A stretch of DNA of 64,000 nucleotides from Magnimaribacter mokuoloeensis (GCA_041860225.1 CP151794.1:558001-622000); one strand, 5' to 3'. Shown: positions 32,359-41,733, counted from the first letter of the stretch. Notes: a model not told the origin generated them from the sequence alone. A program made the numbers and translations.

Positions 32359-34581
32359 TTAAATTTGTTGGTAATTTATATATATAGGAGACGACCAAGC
32401 CCTTTCTTCCGAAAGTGTTAAACAGTCATCTTCTTTATCTGTTCTTGAATCACCATAACAGATATTCACTTTAATACACTCGCCTTTTTCATTATAGGTA
32501 CAACGCAAGTTTCCTCCGTTTACGACTGGTGAAGGTTCTTGGATTGCTCTAACGTAATAAATGGTATCTCTAGAATTTTCAGCAAATTCGTTATCTTCAA
32601 ATTCTATCTCACAACCTTGCTGACTCGGTTTGCATTCAAATGTTTTCCAGGCGTCTTTAATCAGATTTTCAACACTCTCACTATTAGAGATTTGAGGGGT
32701 TATTTTAACTACTTCTATTCTAGATATATTTTTTCGTACATCTGAAGGGTTGTAACACTCATTTTTACAGATTCTTTCAAGTTCTTCTTGAGTGATATTT
32801 GTTGATGAATAATCTGGACAGCCATCTTTTTGTTCAAAAGCGCCTACAGCTTTGACTCTGAATCTAGGGTTATCAGCAAGAGTTGTTGTCGTTCCCATTG
32901 GAAAGATAATGTCATCTGAAACAAGATCAAACCACAGAAGTATTCGGTCTCCACTGGTTCCATAAGTCTCCTTTCGAGTTAAACCAGCCCATATTGACTC
33001 CCTATCTCTTCCGGAAGAATGAACTGCGGCAAGTCCACCTGTTGTAAAAAAGGAGGCTTCCCTCTCCGCTTCAAAGGAACCGAAACCTGCTCTTAATCCC
33101 AAAAGAGGTTGATCTCTTAAATCAACCGATCTATCAGAGACAGCTTCAACTGGATAAAGAACATCAGCAATATATTCATGACTAGGTCCATTTGCTTCAG
33201 TGGTAACAAATCTATCTATTTCTTTATAACCAGTACCAGGTCTTGCTCTATGGTTATCACTTGAAGCAATAAAACCAAAATTAAAACGTGAAATTTTGTT
33301 TTGATCAAAATTTGAAATAGCTAATCCATATTGAGCTGAACCAGCTGGTCTATAATTGAAAGAAGGCAAATAACAGTCTTTACATTGACCAGAGTCAAGC
33401 CAATCCTCTATTTGCACACCTGGAACAGTTAAATGACCAGCAACTCCCATAACTGCATAATTATCTCTTGCTTCTGCAGCCCTCAAAGTGCACTCTGCTT
33501 TAGAGAAGCCATTATTCAAGCACCTCTCTTCTATTATCTCACCTGCACGCCAGCAACTAGGTAAATAATCCTCTGTTGGTTTCGGACAGACAAGATTACC
33601 ATTTGCATCATTAGTGAGAGCTCGCCATGGTCTATACTCTTCTGAGTTACCATGGCCAGACATTACTTCAAATAAGATTTGTAACTTATCGTCATTAAAT
33701 TCAGAAGTTAATTGCTTATCAAGAGAGCTATTAGGAGGTGTATAAAAACCCCATGTATTACCATGCGGAATTACAATGGTTGGAATATTTAAATCTCTTA
33801 GCTTTGAAAAAAGCTCTTTAGGAGTATTAGCGAATTCATAACAGTCATCACTCAATTGGCTTGAAGGAATGCCTTCAGGGCATAACTTTGAGGTACCTAG
33901 CTCATCAGCAAAAGCGATAAAATTGAAATATCTATGTCTATTTTCAAAATCTAACAATGCAACAGGTCTCATTTGCTTGGATTGCTCAGGTAAGGTATTT
34001 CTCATCCCGTTAGTTGCGATTCCTCCCGCTCCAATAGCCCTAAGAGGAACCTTCCCTTCTTCTACATCACGGAACATAACGTTCTTGTGACCATAATGAT
34101 TTTGGGGACTATCACCCACTTGAGTCCACTCATAACCTAAGAAAGTAACTAAATCAGGTTCTTCTGGGTCAGTTGGATTATTACAGTTTCTTACAGCCTC
34201 TTTGATTGACTTCCATTTTCTAGGCGTCAAAGCTTCTGCATGGTCTGTTGAAACCCAAAAATCTAAATTGGCACAAAATCTAGCAAAATCACAAGCATCA
34301 GAAATTGGATGAGGACCTTCACCATTCAAGATAGGTAAGCTCCATAAGAAAGCATCGGTTGAGTAAGTGGTGTGAACATGAGTGTCACCGAATAATATCT
34401 GCTTTTCTTTACCGAATGGTTCTTGGGCAATAGATTTCTTTTCGACTAAGGATTTTGGAAGTTCAGAATTGACAGACGCTCCAGGGCTTTCTAATTCACC
34501 ATATAGATCAAAATAAATGCCTGCGGTATAAATACCAAAAATAATAAAAACTGTTCCAAAGAGAATGTAAATGTAGCGCAT
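32359..34581 (-). CDS. DUF3604 protein (PHP-like metal-dependent hydrolase)
   Basis: A 740-residue protein with one N-terminal membrane segment (about 4-24) and a large outer part, so it is probably anchored in the inner membrane facing the periplasm. GDTHVHTTYSTDAF carries the HxH of PHP-type phosphoesterase or amidohydrolase metal sites, later STDHAEAL and SSDNHRARPGTGYK supply more ligands. DUF3604 proteins are common in marine gammaproteobacteria and have no established activity. It lies between two GPH sugar transporters and a rhomboid protease, all within 10 bases of each other, hinting at work on an exported or imported carbohydrate or phosphoester. Confidence 0.75.
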   Translation of the reverse strand: MRYIYILFGTVFIIFGIYTAGIYFDLYGELESPGASVNSELPKSLVEKKSIAQEPFGKEKQILFGDTHVHTTYSTDAFLWSLPILNGEGPHPISDACDFARFCANLDFWVSTDHAEALTPRKWKSIKEAVRNCNNPTDPEEPDLVTFLGYEWTQVGDSPQNHYGHKNVMFRDVEEGKVPLRAIGAGGIATNGMRNTLPEQSKQMRPVALLDFENRHRYFNFIAFADELGTSKLCPEGIPSSQLSDDCYEFANTPKELFSKLRDLNIPTIVIPHGNTWGFYTPPNSSLDKQLTSEFNDDKLQILFEVMSGHGNSEEYRPWRALTNDANGNLVCPKPTEDYLPSCWRAGEIIEERCLNNGFSKAECTLRAAEARDNYAVMGVAGHLTVPGVQIEDWLDSGQCKDCYLPSFNYRPAGSAQYGLAISNFDQNKISRFNFGFIASSDNHRARPGTGYKEIDRFVTTEANGPSHEYIADVLYPVEAVSDRSVDLRDQPLLGLRAGFGSFEAEREASFFTTGGLAAVHSSGRDRESIWAGLTRKETYGTSGDRILLWFDLVSDDIIFPMGTTTTLADNPRFRVKAVGAFEQKDGCPDYSSTNITQEELERICKNECYNPSDVRKNISRIEVVKITPQISNSESVENLIKDAWKTFECKPSQQGCEIEFEDNEFAENSRDTIYYVRAIQEPSPVVNGGNLRCTYNEKGECIKVNICYGDSRTDKEDDCLTLSEERAWSSPIYINYQQI

Positions 34582-34584
34582 AAA

Positions 34585-35373
34585 CTAATTTTTATCTTTT
34601 TTATTAGCTGTGTCGATAAATTCTTGCATGAAGTCTCTCTCTTGTCCTTGACCAAACATTCCGTTGATAGAAAATTTGCTTGTCTCAAATGACTGAGAGT
34701 TGCCCTCCTGAAATAACTTAATTTGGGGGTATTTAAAAAAACTTATCAATAAACCTCCTGCAATAAAACCTCCAATGTGGGCAAAATAAGCTACTCCACC
34801 TTCTGACCCTATAGAAGCACTAAAAAATTGACTTACGATCCATACGCTCAAGACTATAAATGCGGGTACTTTGATTACGGTTATGAAGATAAAAAGCCAA
34901 AACAAAACATTTACATTAGCTTTTGGGTGTAGAACTAAATAAGCACCCAAAATTCCTGCTATTGCTCCACTTGCACCAATCATAGGTACAGGAGAGCTTG
35001 GATTGATTAATGCTTGTAATAATGCTGCTAAAAGGCCGCATATTAAATAAAAAAACAAGAATTTCTTATGCCCCATACTGTCTTCAATGTTGTCTCCGAA
35101 GATCCACAGAAAGACCATATTACCTATCAAGTGCATCCATCCACCATGCATAAACATAGAGGTAAAAACAGTTAAAAAGGGGCTGATAAAACTTTGCTGG
35201 TCTCCTAATAAGGCAGCTGGTATAACTCCAAAGTTATATATTGCATTACGATTAAGATCAGCAGGTAGAGTGCTCTGCCAAAGAAAAATAAAACAACAAA
35301 TTGCAATTATTGAATAACAGACATAGGGCTTAGAATTGCTTTGGTTATCGTCCGAAATTGGAAAGAAGAACAT
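34585..35373 (-). CDS. Rhomboid intramembrane serine protease
   Basis: A 262-residue protein with six predicted membrane segments. The nucleophile lies in GASGAIAGILG (segment 4), the partner His in YFAHIGGFIAGG (segment 6), and LIGNMVFLWIFGDNIED is the L1/segment 2 HxxxN-like region. It cleaves membrane proteins within the bilayer. The tail (about 210-262) is polar and carries a FSINGMFGQGQERDF segment of unknown use. Its ATG shares a base with the stop of the transporter gene at 35373. Confidence 0.85.
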   Translation of the reverse strand: MFFFPISDDNQSNSKPYVCYSIIAICCFIFLWQSTLPADLNRNAIYNFGVIPAALLGDQQSFISPFLTVFTSMFMHGGWMHLIGNMVFLWIFGDNIEDSMGHKKFLFFYLICGLLAALLQALINPSSPVPMIGASGAIAGILGAYLVLHPKANVNVLFWLFIFITVIKVPAFIVLSVWIVSQFFSASIGSEGGVAYFAHIGGFIAGGLLISFFKYPQIKLFQEGNSQSFETSKFSINGMFGQGQERDFMQEFIDTANKKDKN

Positions 35374-36812
35374 TACTCCTTCTCGACGTAACCTAAATCA
35401 TTAACATTTTCTAAATGTACTTTTCTATCGATATCAAACATTAGTACCAATAAAGTAGAAAATATGGGTAAACAAAATCCCAATACAACATGAACAAAAG
35501 CAAATCTGTTTATTACTTCGCCATTTAACATTTCTTGAGTTGCATTTGGATCATCGAAACCTGCCCAAGATACTATTAAGCCAGCAATCAAAACCCCTCC
35601 AGCACCAACAAGTTTGTGTATAAAAGCATTTACAGTGCCTAGAAGTCCTTCTTCTCTTCTTCCAGTAGTATTTTCAACGTCTTCTACTATTTCCATTGCC
35701 ATTGAGCCAATGAAGACAAATCCTAAAGAGCCTAAAGTTACAACAATGCAGCCATGAAATAAAAGAATCCACCATAGAGTATCAGATCCATTTACCGGCA
35801 TTAAACTTATTCCAACAAAGGGTTCTAAAAGCCTTAAGACTATTGGTAACGGTCCTATGAATATAGTGCAAAGAAAAATGCCAACCGCTATATTTTTCTT
35901 GCTTCTTCCATAAGCAATCATTGGAGCTAATAAAGCTATGCAAATGACAGATACTGCTTGCCATAGAGAATACACAGAGATTTCATTAGGTTGCCATTGC
36001 CATAGATATGCTGAGTAATAAGTGACTGCTCCTGTATCTACGCCAACTAATAAGGAATATATACAACCCGAAAGAAATAAAACTATCCAAGCCTTATTAG
36101 AAAGAGTTTCTTTTGCTTCCTTTAGGAAAGTAGGAATATGAAAACTTCTTTCCGGCGGAACATGTAAATCAGGAATATGTTTATGTGTTCCCATGGCTGT
36201 GACTGCAGTACTTATAAAGATACCTAGACCACCCCAAAATGCTAAGGATTGATAACCAGAGGTATTAAAGTAACTATCTCCTAGAAAAAACTCCATGTGA
36301 ATAAAAGAAATACCGGCACCACCCAACCATCCTAATGCCATGCCTACACCTGAGAAATTGTTCCTTTGATCGTAGTCCTTTGATAATTCAGGAACAAGAG
36401 CAGCTCTAGGGACTTCATAGAAGGTCATAGCAATTCTCATGAGTATCATCAGTACTAATAATCTGGTAAACATTTCTCCATCAGAAATGTCTCCTGGATC
36501 TTGTAAAATCAGGTAATAACAAAGAGAAAAAGGGATAATAGAGGCATACATAAAGGGATGCCTTCTTCCCCATTTAGTGCGAACTCTATCAGACCAGATA
36601 CCCACAAAGGGATCAGAAATAGCATCAACAACAAGAGCGATTGCGATGGCTGAAGAAACAAGAATTGCGTCTAATCCAAGAACTTGGTTGTAATAAATTA
36701 ATAACCAAGTACCTAAAAGGTTATTTTTAATGCCTACACTGATCGAACCAAAACCATAAGTCCAAATAGTACCATTTGAAGCTTTCTGAACTTGTATTTG
36801 ATCATCTGCCAT
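35373..36812 (-). CDS. GPH-family (MelB-like) sugar transporter
   Basis: A 479-residue carrier, paralogous to the one at 30864: YGFGSISVGIKNN, VDAISDPFVGIWSDRVRTKWGRRHPFMY and EIVEDVENTTGRREEGLLGTV are shared in order. Twelve membrane segments are predicted. It heads a run of ten minus-strand genes that ends at 25308; the stop shares one base with the rhomboid start. Substrate unknown, probably a glycoside. Confidence 0.88.
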   Translation of the reverse strand: MADDQIQVQKASNGTIWTYGFGSISVGIKNNLLGTWLLIYYNQVLGLDAILVSSAIAIALVVDAISDPFVGIWSDRVRTKWGRRHPFMYASIIPFSLCYYLILQDPGDISDGEMFTRLLVLMILMRIAMTFYEVPRAALVPELSKDYDQRNNFSGVGMALGWLGGAGISFIHMEFFLGDSYFNTSGYQSLAFWGGLGIFISTAVTAMGTHKHIPDLHVPPERSFHIPTFLKEAKETLSNKAWIVLFLSGCIYSLLVGVDTGAVTYYSAYLWQWQPNEISVYSLWQAVSVICIALLAPMIAYGRSKKNIAVGIFLCTIFIGPLPIVLRLLEPFVGISLMPVNGSDTLWWILLFHGCIVVTLGSLGFVFIGSMAMEIVEDVENTTGRREEGLLGTVNAFIHKLVGAGGVLIAGLIVSWAGFDDPNATQEMLNGEVINRFAFVHVVLGFCLPIFSTLLVLMFDIDRKVHLENVNDLGYVEKE

Positions 36813-36937
36813 TAATTATTACGCCTCCCTACAGACCTTTTATACAGTAAAAAGATCTAAATAAATACAAAAAAAACAGGGTAAAAAAGCACCATTTTCT
36901 ATATTATTTTTAAGTACAATAAAAGGAGGAGAATATT

Positions 36938-37846
36938 ATGGCAAGATTAAAAGATAAGGTTGCAATCATTACTGGAGCAGGAAGAGGAATAGGTAGAGAA
37001 ATATGTTTGTACCTTGCTTCAGAGGGAGCAAAGATTGTAGTCAATGATTTAGGCGGAGACAGAGATGGCAGTGGTGAAGGAAAGGTTGCCGATCAGGTTG
37101 TTGAAGAAATTAAAGCCTTAGGTGGCGAAGCTGCTGCAAATTACGATTCTGTAGGTACAGTTGAAGGCGGACAAAATATATTTAACACTGCAATAGAGTC
37201 GTTTGGTCGTGCTGATATTCTTGTGAATAATGCAGGAGTCTTGAGAGATAGGACTTTATACAACATGGAAGAGTCGGATTGGGACGTAATCATGGAAGTA
37301 CATCTGAAGGGTCACTATAACTGCACTAGACCGCTTGTTAGGTATATTAGAGATAACAATGTCTCTGGTTGTAGGATCATAAATATGTCATCTGTATCTG
37401 GACTATTTGGAAATTTCGGTCAAGTCAATTATGGTGCTGCTAAAGAAGGTATAGCTGGTTTCACAAGATCTCTGGCTTTAGAAGTTGCAAAATATAAATG
37501 CACTGTAAATACAATATCTCCAGGTGCGGCAACAAGATTAACAATAGATCTAATAGAAGCAGCAGGAAGAAAGTATGACGAAAATGATTGGACACAAGGT
37601 CCTGGACAGATAGCCCCAGTCGTAGCCTGGCTTTGTACTGAAGAAGCAAGTGAAATAACATCTCAAATTATTCATTCTCAAGGAGGAATATTAGGGATCA
37701 TGCAACAACCAGCAATTATCCAATCTTTTACTACAGATAATTTATGGACTTTAGATCAGTTAGATAAACTAATCCCTGAGCTTGTGGAGACTAAGAAATT
37801 TCATGATCAGGAGGTAGAGGAAAAAGGAGCTCCCAAAAAAGTTTAG
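36938..37846 (+). CDS. SDR-family oxidoreductase, multifunctional beta-oxidation/17beta-HSD4-like
   Basis: A 302-residue classical SDR. TGAGRGIG binds the cofactor, followed by VVNDLGGDRDGSGEGKVADQVVEEI, an insert typical of the dehydrogenase domain of peroxisomal multifunctional enzyme (17beta-HSD4, FOX2). NNAG, NMSSVSG and YGAAKEG supply the catalytic residues. It may oxidise 3-hydroxyacyl-CoA or steroid-like substrates; the hydratase partner is not in this gene. AAAGGAGGAG lies just before the ATG. It is convergent with the GH3 gene, the stops being one base apart. Confidence 0.83.
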   Translation: MARLKDKVAIITGAGRGIGREICLYLASEGAKIVVNDLGGDRDGSGEGKVADQVVEEIKALGGEAAANYDSVGTVEGGQNIFNTAIESFGRADILVNNAGVLRDRTLYNMEESDWDVIMEVHLKGHYNCTRPLVRYIRDNNVSGCRIINMSSVSGLFGNFGQVNYGAAKEGIAGFTRSLALEVAKYKCTVNTISPGAATRLTIDLIEAAGRKYDENDWTQGPGQIAPVVAWLCTEEASEITSQIIHSQGGILGIMQQPAIIQSFTTDNLWTLDQLDKLIPELVETKKFHDQEVEEKGAPKKV

Positions 37847-40282
37847 TTAACCTAACCAAACAGAAGTAGATTCTCTAATATCGATCGCAGAAGCACCAAC
37901 TTCGAAGATGTATTCTGCAGGTTCTACTTGCCAAGATTGATTTGTTTCGCTCCAAAAAGATAGATCTCTTTCGGTGAGTTCGAATGTAATTTTCTTTGAC
38001 TCGCCAGGTTCTAAAGAAACCTTTTCAAACTTTTTTAACTCCTTAATAGGACGATCTATCTTAGATTCAGAAACCTTCACATAGCCCTGCACTATCTCTT
38101 TTCCAAAAACATCACCTGAATTAGTTATATCTAATTCGAAAGCTGCAACTGATGAAGTGCCTTTTGGAGGTACTGCCCTTAAATTAGAGTAGTCAAAGGT
38201 TGTATAAGAAAGACCATGTCCAAAAGCAAATAATGGTTCAATCTCTTCCCTGTCATACCACCTATAACCAATAAAAAGTCCTTCTTCATAATCCATTTGA
38301 AGATCCTTACCAGGATATGTTGAATAAGCCGGTGTATCAGATAAGTTCTTCGGAAATGTTGTTGGTAATTTTCCGGATGGATTTACTTCACCAAATAATA
38401 CATCAGACAAAGAGTTACCAAATTCTTGACCGGGAAACCAACATTGAAGTACGGAATTAGCTTTATCTACCCAAGGCATCTCACAGGGCGAACCTGTATT
38501 TAATACTACAACCGTATTTTTATTGAGGTTACATACTTTTTCTATCAATTCATCCTGGTTAGATGGCAAACCTAAAGAGGCTCTATCATTTCCCTCTGTC
38601 TCCCAATCTGAATTTGTGCCAACAATAAGGATTACTGCATCTGATTCCGTTGCTAAGGATGTAGCCTCTTCCATCAAATCATGCTGATCAGGAGCCTGCA
38701 TACCAATCTGCACGGCTGGGAATCGACCCTCCCACTTGTATTCAATAACTAGCGAATAAGTTTGTCCCTCTTTGAATTCGATCTTACTTCTTTTTGGAGC
38801 AGAACCCATAGCAAAGAAAGTTTCTCCAGGTTCTTGAGAAGTCCAGTTATCAATTAACACTTCATCATCAACTAACAATCTTGAAGGCCCTATACTAAAA
38901 ATTTCAAAGTCGAATTCACCTGAAAACTCAGGTTTTAATGTTCCAGAAAACCTTACACTTAAAGAAGGCCTTTTTGACTGAGCTACAATATCTAGACCAA
39001 AACCTCCCATAGCCCAAAACTTATTTCCCTTGAGAATCTTTGTTTCTATTGGCGTTCCCCTAAATTCTTGACCATCGTAAAAATCAACTGAAAAGCCTTC
39101 ATTCTCTGCAAACATAGTGTCAGGTATAGCTGGTAAATATTTGTGAGTATGACAACCCTTAGCATAAGTTACTTCAACATTTTCATCCAATGCAGCTTTA
39201 ATCCCTTCAAGGGGGTGAACTACATAATGAGGATTTAAAGAAGCACTGCCTCCCCCTAAATATTGTCCTTTAAGTGCATTTGGCCCAATAACAGCAAGTT
39301 TTTTTATTTTTTCTTTTTGTAAAGGTAATACTTGGTTGTTTTTTAATAAAACCATACCTTCAGAACCTGCTTTTCTTATTAAGGCTTGATCTTCTTTAAG
39401 ATTATTACTCTCTTCAGGCTTTTCTTCTGGTTTGTCTAGTCTTCCTGTGAAATCAGCCACTCTTAAAATCCTTCTAACCTTGTCATCCACCGCTTCTTCA
39501 AGCACCTTGCCATCATTTACAGCTTTAACTAAATTTTCTCCCCAGCTTCTAGCAGGACCTGGCATTTCACAATCAAGTCCACCATTAGCATTGCCAATGG
39601 TGTCTTGTGCTGCTCCCCAATCACTTACAACATAACCTGGAAAGTTCCATTCTTCCTTGAGGATCTTAATTAAAATATCAGCATGAGAAGAGCAATAAAT
39701 ATTGTTGAGCTTATTATATGCAGACATTACAGACAGCGATCCTGCTTTTACTCCCATCTCAAAAGGTAATAGATAAAGCTCTCTTAAAGTCCTTTCATCA
39801 ATATTAGAACTTACAAAATGCCTTTGGTATTCAGTGTCATTGCCAATAAAGTGTTTCAAGCATGCTGAAACCCCTGCTGATTGGACGCCTTTAACATAAC
39901 TACTTGCTAGTTCGCCTGTAAGAATTGGGTCTTCCGAATAACATTCAAAATGTCTTCCACCTAAAGGGTGTCTATGTAAATTAATTGTAGGTCCGAGTAG
40001 TACATCTGCGTCTTTACTCTTCGCCTCAACACCTATGGCCCTAGCAACATCTTCAACATTTTCTTTATCCCAGGAAGATGAAAGGCATGACGCACTGGGA
40101 AAGCATGCCGATGTAGCCCCTGAAACGGAGTCTCCCCTAGCACCTATCGGTCCGTCGGTCATCTTAACTCTGGGTATATTTAATCTAGGCACAGCAGTTG
40201 TATGCCAGGCTGTAGAACCAGATAAAATCGAAACTTTTTCTTCGAGAGTTAACTCGCTAATAAGAGACTCAATTCTATCCAT
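37847..40282 (-). CDS. GH3 beta-glucosidase with PA14 insert, cytoplasmic
   Basis: An 811-residue glycoside hydrolase. Domain order: GH3 N-terminal barrel (about 30-260) with nucleophile Asp221 in VVSDWGA and Lys143-His144; a C-terminal alpha/beta sandwich interrupted by a PA14-type beta domain (about 395-535); and a fibronectin-III-like end (about 700-805). This is the arrangement of bacterial beta-glucosidases such as those acting on cellobiose, gentiobiose or laminarin fragments. No signal peptide is seen, so it should act on imported oligosaccharides. It lies 15 bases downstream of the HD-domain gene on the same strand. Confidence 0.9.
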   Translation of the reverse strand: MDRIESLISELTLEEKVSILSGSTAWHTTAVPRLNIPRVKMTDGPIGARGDSVSGATSACFPSASCLSSSWDKENVEDVARAIGVEAKSKDADVLLGPTINLHRHPLGGRHFECYSEDPILTGELASSYVKGVQSAGVSACLKHFIGNDTEYQRHFVSSNIDERTLRELYLLPFEMGVKAGSLSVMSAYNKLNNIYCSSHADILIKILKEEWNFPGYVVSDWGAAQDTIGNANGGLDCEMPGPARSWGENLVKAVNDGKVLEEAVDDKVRRILRVADFTGRLDKPEEKPEESNNLKEDQALIRKAGSEGMVLLKNNQVLPLQKEKIKKLAVIGPNALKGQYLGGGSASLNPHYVVHPLEGIKAALDENVEVTYAKGCHTHKYLPAIPDTMFAENEGFSVDFYDGQEFRGTPIETKILKGNKFWAMGGFGLDIVAQSKRPSLSVRFSGTLKPEFSGEFDFEIFSIGPSRLLVDDEVLIDNWTSQEPGETFFAMGSAPKRSKIEFKEGQTYSLVIEYKWEGRFPAVQIGMQAPDQHDLMEEATSLATESDAVILIVGTNSDWETEGNDRASLGLPSNQDELIEKVCNLNKNTVVVLNTGSPCEMPWVDKANSVLQCWFPGQEFGNSLSDVLFGEVNPSGKLPTTFPKNLSDTPAYSTYPGKDLQMDYEEGLFIGYRWYDREEIEPLFAFGHGLSYTTFDYSNLRAVPPKGTSSVAAFELDITNSGDVFGKEIVQGYVKVSESKIDRPIKELKKFEKVSLEPGESKKITFELTERDLSFWSETNQSWQVEPAEYIFEVGASAIDIRESTSVWLG

Positions 40283-40297
40283 AGAATTTAAAATAAA

Positions 40298-40876
40298 TTA
40301 AGCGTAATCTCTTTTTTTATAAATTGAATTCTTGGGTGCAGAAAAAACATTTCTAACCATGGGTTCAAAATCTTCAAGAGCCATATTCTCATATTCAGGA
40401 TCAAATGAATTTTGATCATACTTAGCACAGAATTCAGCACATGCATGCCAATAAGGACTATCACGGTACTCATCTCTCATATTTTTATCCAATCCAAAGT
40501 GCTCAAAAAAATAATAACCTTGAAAAATGCCATGGTGTTTCACTATCCAATAATTTTCTTCAGAAACAAAGGGTTGCAGCATAGTTGCTGCTAAATCTGC
40601 ATGGTTAGCAGAAGCTAAAGTATCTCCAATATCATGGAGGAGTGCACAGACTACATACTCTTCGTCTCTTCCATCCTTATAAGCTCTAGTTGCTGTTTGC
40701 AAACAATGAGTGAAGCGATCTACAGCAAATCCTCCGGTATCACCTTTTAAGATAGTAAGATGTTCAAGAATACGATCAGGCAAGCTTTTTGCATACTCAG
40801 ATGTTTCTCTACCAATAATTGCATAATCTTCGGCTGTACCATTAAGCATTTCAGTAAAAGTAGCTTGTTTTGACAT
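40298..40876 (-). CDS. HD-domain protein, possibly a PhnZ/MIOX-like diiron oxygenase
   Basis: A 192-residue all-helical protein. The metal motif is HCLQTATRA, LLHDIGD, ASANHADLAA and KHHGIFQGYYFFEH, with KYDQNSFDP further on. That motif set, with the extra Tyr/Phe-rich helix and YDQxSFDP, resembles the mixed-valent diiron oxygenases PhnZ and myo-inositol oxygenase more than nucleotide phosphohydrolases. The call rests on motif recall, not alignment, and an ordinary HD phosphohydrolase remains possible. It begins an operon with the cytoplasmic GH3. Confidence 0.68.
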   Translation of the reverse strand: MSKQATFTEMLNGTAEDYAIIGRETSEYAKSLPDRILEHLTILKGDTGGFAVDRFTHCLQTATRAYKDGRDEEYVVCALLHDIGDTLASANHADLAATMLQPFVSEENYWIVKHHGIFQGYYFFEHFGLDKNMRDEYRDSPYWHACAEFCAKYDQNSFDPEYENMALEDFEPMVRNVFSAPKNSIYKKRDYA

Positions 40877-41058
40877 ATATCCTCCCGTTTTTATTAATTA
40901 TGCCGCAATATAAGTATTTTTCATATACTCGCGACATCTTGTTGTTTATTTGTTTTCATTCTGGAAGAATCAAGACTCATCTCAAGAATCTTATTATGAA
41001 ACAAACTAAACAGCAAAGTAGAAGTGGTGTTAGAATACTGCTTTAAAATATTAATCTT

Positions 41059-41457
41059 ATGGCAAAAAAATACGAAAACTTTCAAGTCGGTGAAAATCTT
41101 TGGAGGAGTGAGAATACATACAAAGTTTATACAAATACTCTTCTGGAGAAATTAGTAGCAAGCAAGACAATCATTGATCCCAATGGTTCTACTGGAGGTC
41201 ATAGACTTGTTGAATCAGAAGTAGTCTATATATTTCTGTCAGGAACAGGAGAAATGGAAGTTGTAGAGTATGCAAATCACGAAGCAGGTCATGGAACTAA
41301 TCCTAGTTTCGGTATAGAGCATAAGGCAGAACTTCAAATAACTGCAGGCAATATAGTGCTGGCTGAAGAAGGTGATTACGTTAAGGTAAAAAATACATCT
41401 AAGTTAGAACAACTTATCTACTTAAGAGTCTTCGATAGCGAAGGAGCTAGAAAATAA
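41059..41457 (+). CDS. Cupin-like protein of unknown function
   Basis: A 132-residue protein with an apparent single cupin barrel: GHRLVESEVVYIFLSGTGEMEVV resembles the metal-binding strand pair of small cupins, followed by AGNIVLAEEGDYVKVKNTS. Few of the usual His ligands are present (one His in the first strand), so metal binding may be weak or absent. The start has no clear ribosome binding site. It runs in the opposite direction to the neighbouring HD gene and ends inside the A-run of a minus-strand terminator. Confidence 0.6.
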   Translation: MAKKYENFQVGENLWRSENTYKVYTNTLLEKLVASKTIIDPNGSTGGHRLVESEVVYIFLSGTGEMEVVEYANHEAGHGTNPSFGIEHKAELQITAGNIVLAEEGDYVKVKNTSKLEQLIYLRVFDSEGARK

Positions 41458-41487
41458 AAAAAATCCCCACTCATTGAGCGGGGATTC
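41452..41487 (-). terminator. Rho-independent terminator (minus strand)
   Basis: On the minus strand AATCCCC pairs with GGGGATT (plus 62-68 and 80-86 of 41400) around an inner CTC/GAG stem and ATT loop, followed by an eight-base T run. It would end either the fusion-gene operon or an independent transcript from the gap upstream. The plus-strand side has no T run, so it is one-directional. Confidence 0.85.
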
Positions 41488-41700
41488 CGAAAAGCGTATC
41501 TCAACTACTTTTCAACTAACCGTTATAAAAAACTGCTAGCCGGAACCGGGTTAACCCGTGTCAGAAGGCTACTCCTGTCGTTCCTCTTCTAAAATAAATA
41601 CTAATAGTGATCACCTCCTGTAGAGGGTAACAAAGAACCACAAATCCAATCCCCCTCGTGTTAAATCGGATGTGGGACGCCTGCGTAAAGAATATCAATA
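41488..41700 (-). ncRNA. Candidate structured RNA or long 3' UTR in a convergent gap
   Basis: This 213-base stretch has no credible protein gene on either strand and lies between the cupin and the oxidoreductase fusion, which both end here. It leads directly into a strong terminator. On the minus strand there is a CCACA/TGTGG hairpin with inner ATCC/GGAT pairs (41638-41675), an unpaired AGGAGGTGATC (41609-41619), and a nested TAGCC/GGCTA hairpin containing CGGG-TTAA-CCCG (41537-41571). I tried tmRNA, 6S, SRP RNA, RNase P and common riboswitch consensus patterns by eye and none fits. It may be a small RNA or the operon's 3' UTR. Confidence 0.4.
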
Positions 41701-41733
41701 AAGTAATTTTTAGAAAAGACTTTATTTAACTAA

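Noticed and set aside
41565..41616. A 17-codon frame starting at GTG inside the AGGAGGTGATC site
   Set aside because: The start overlaps the would-be ribosome binding site itself, and nothing upstream could serve for it, so a leader peptide is not supported.
41600..41622. The plus strand reads GATCACCTCCT, like the 3' end of 16S rRNA
   Set aside because: No other rRNA sequence is present around it and the match is only 11 bases; I treat it as complementarity on the minus strand, not as an rRNA fragment.
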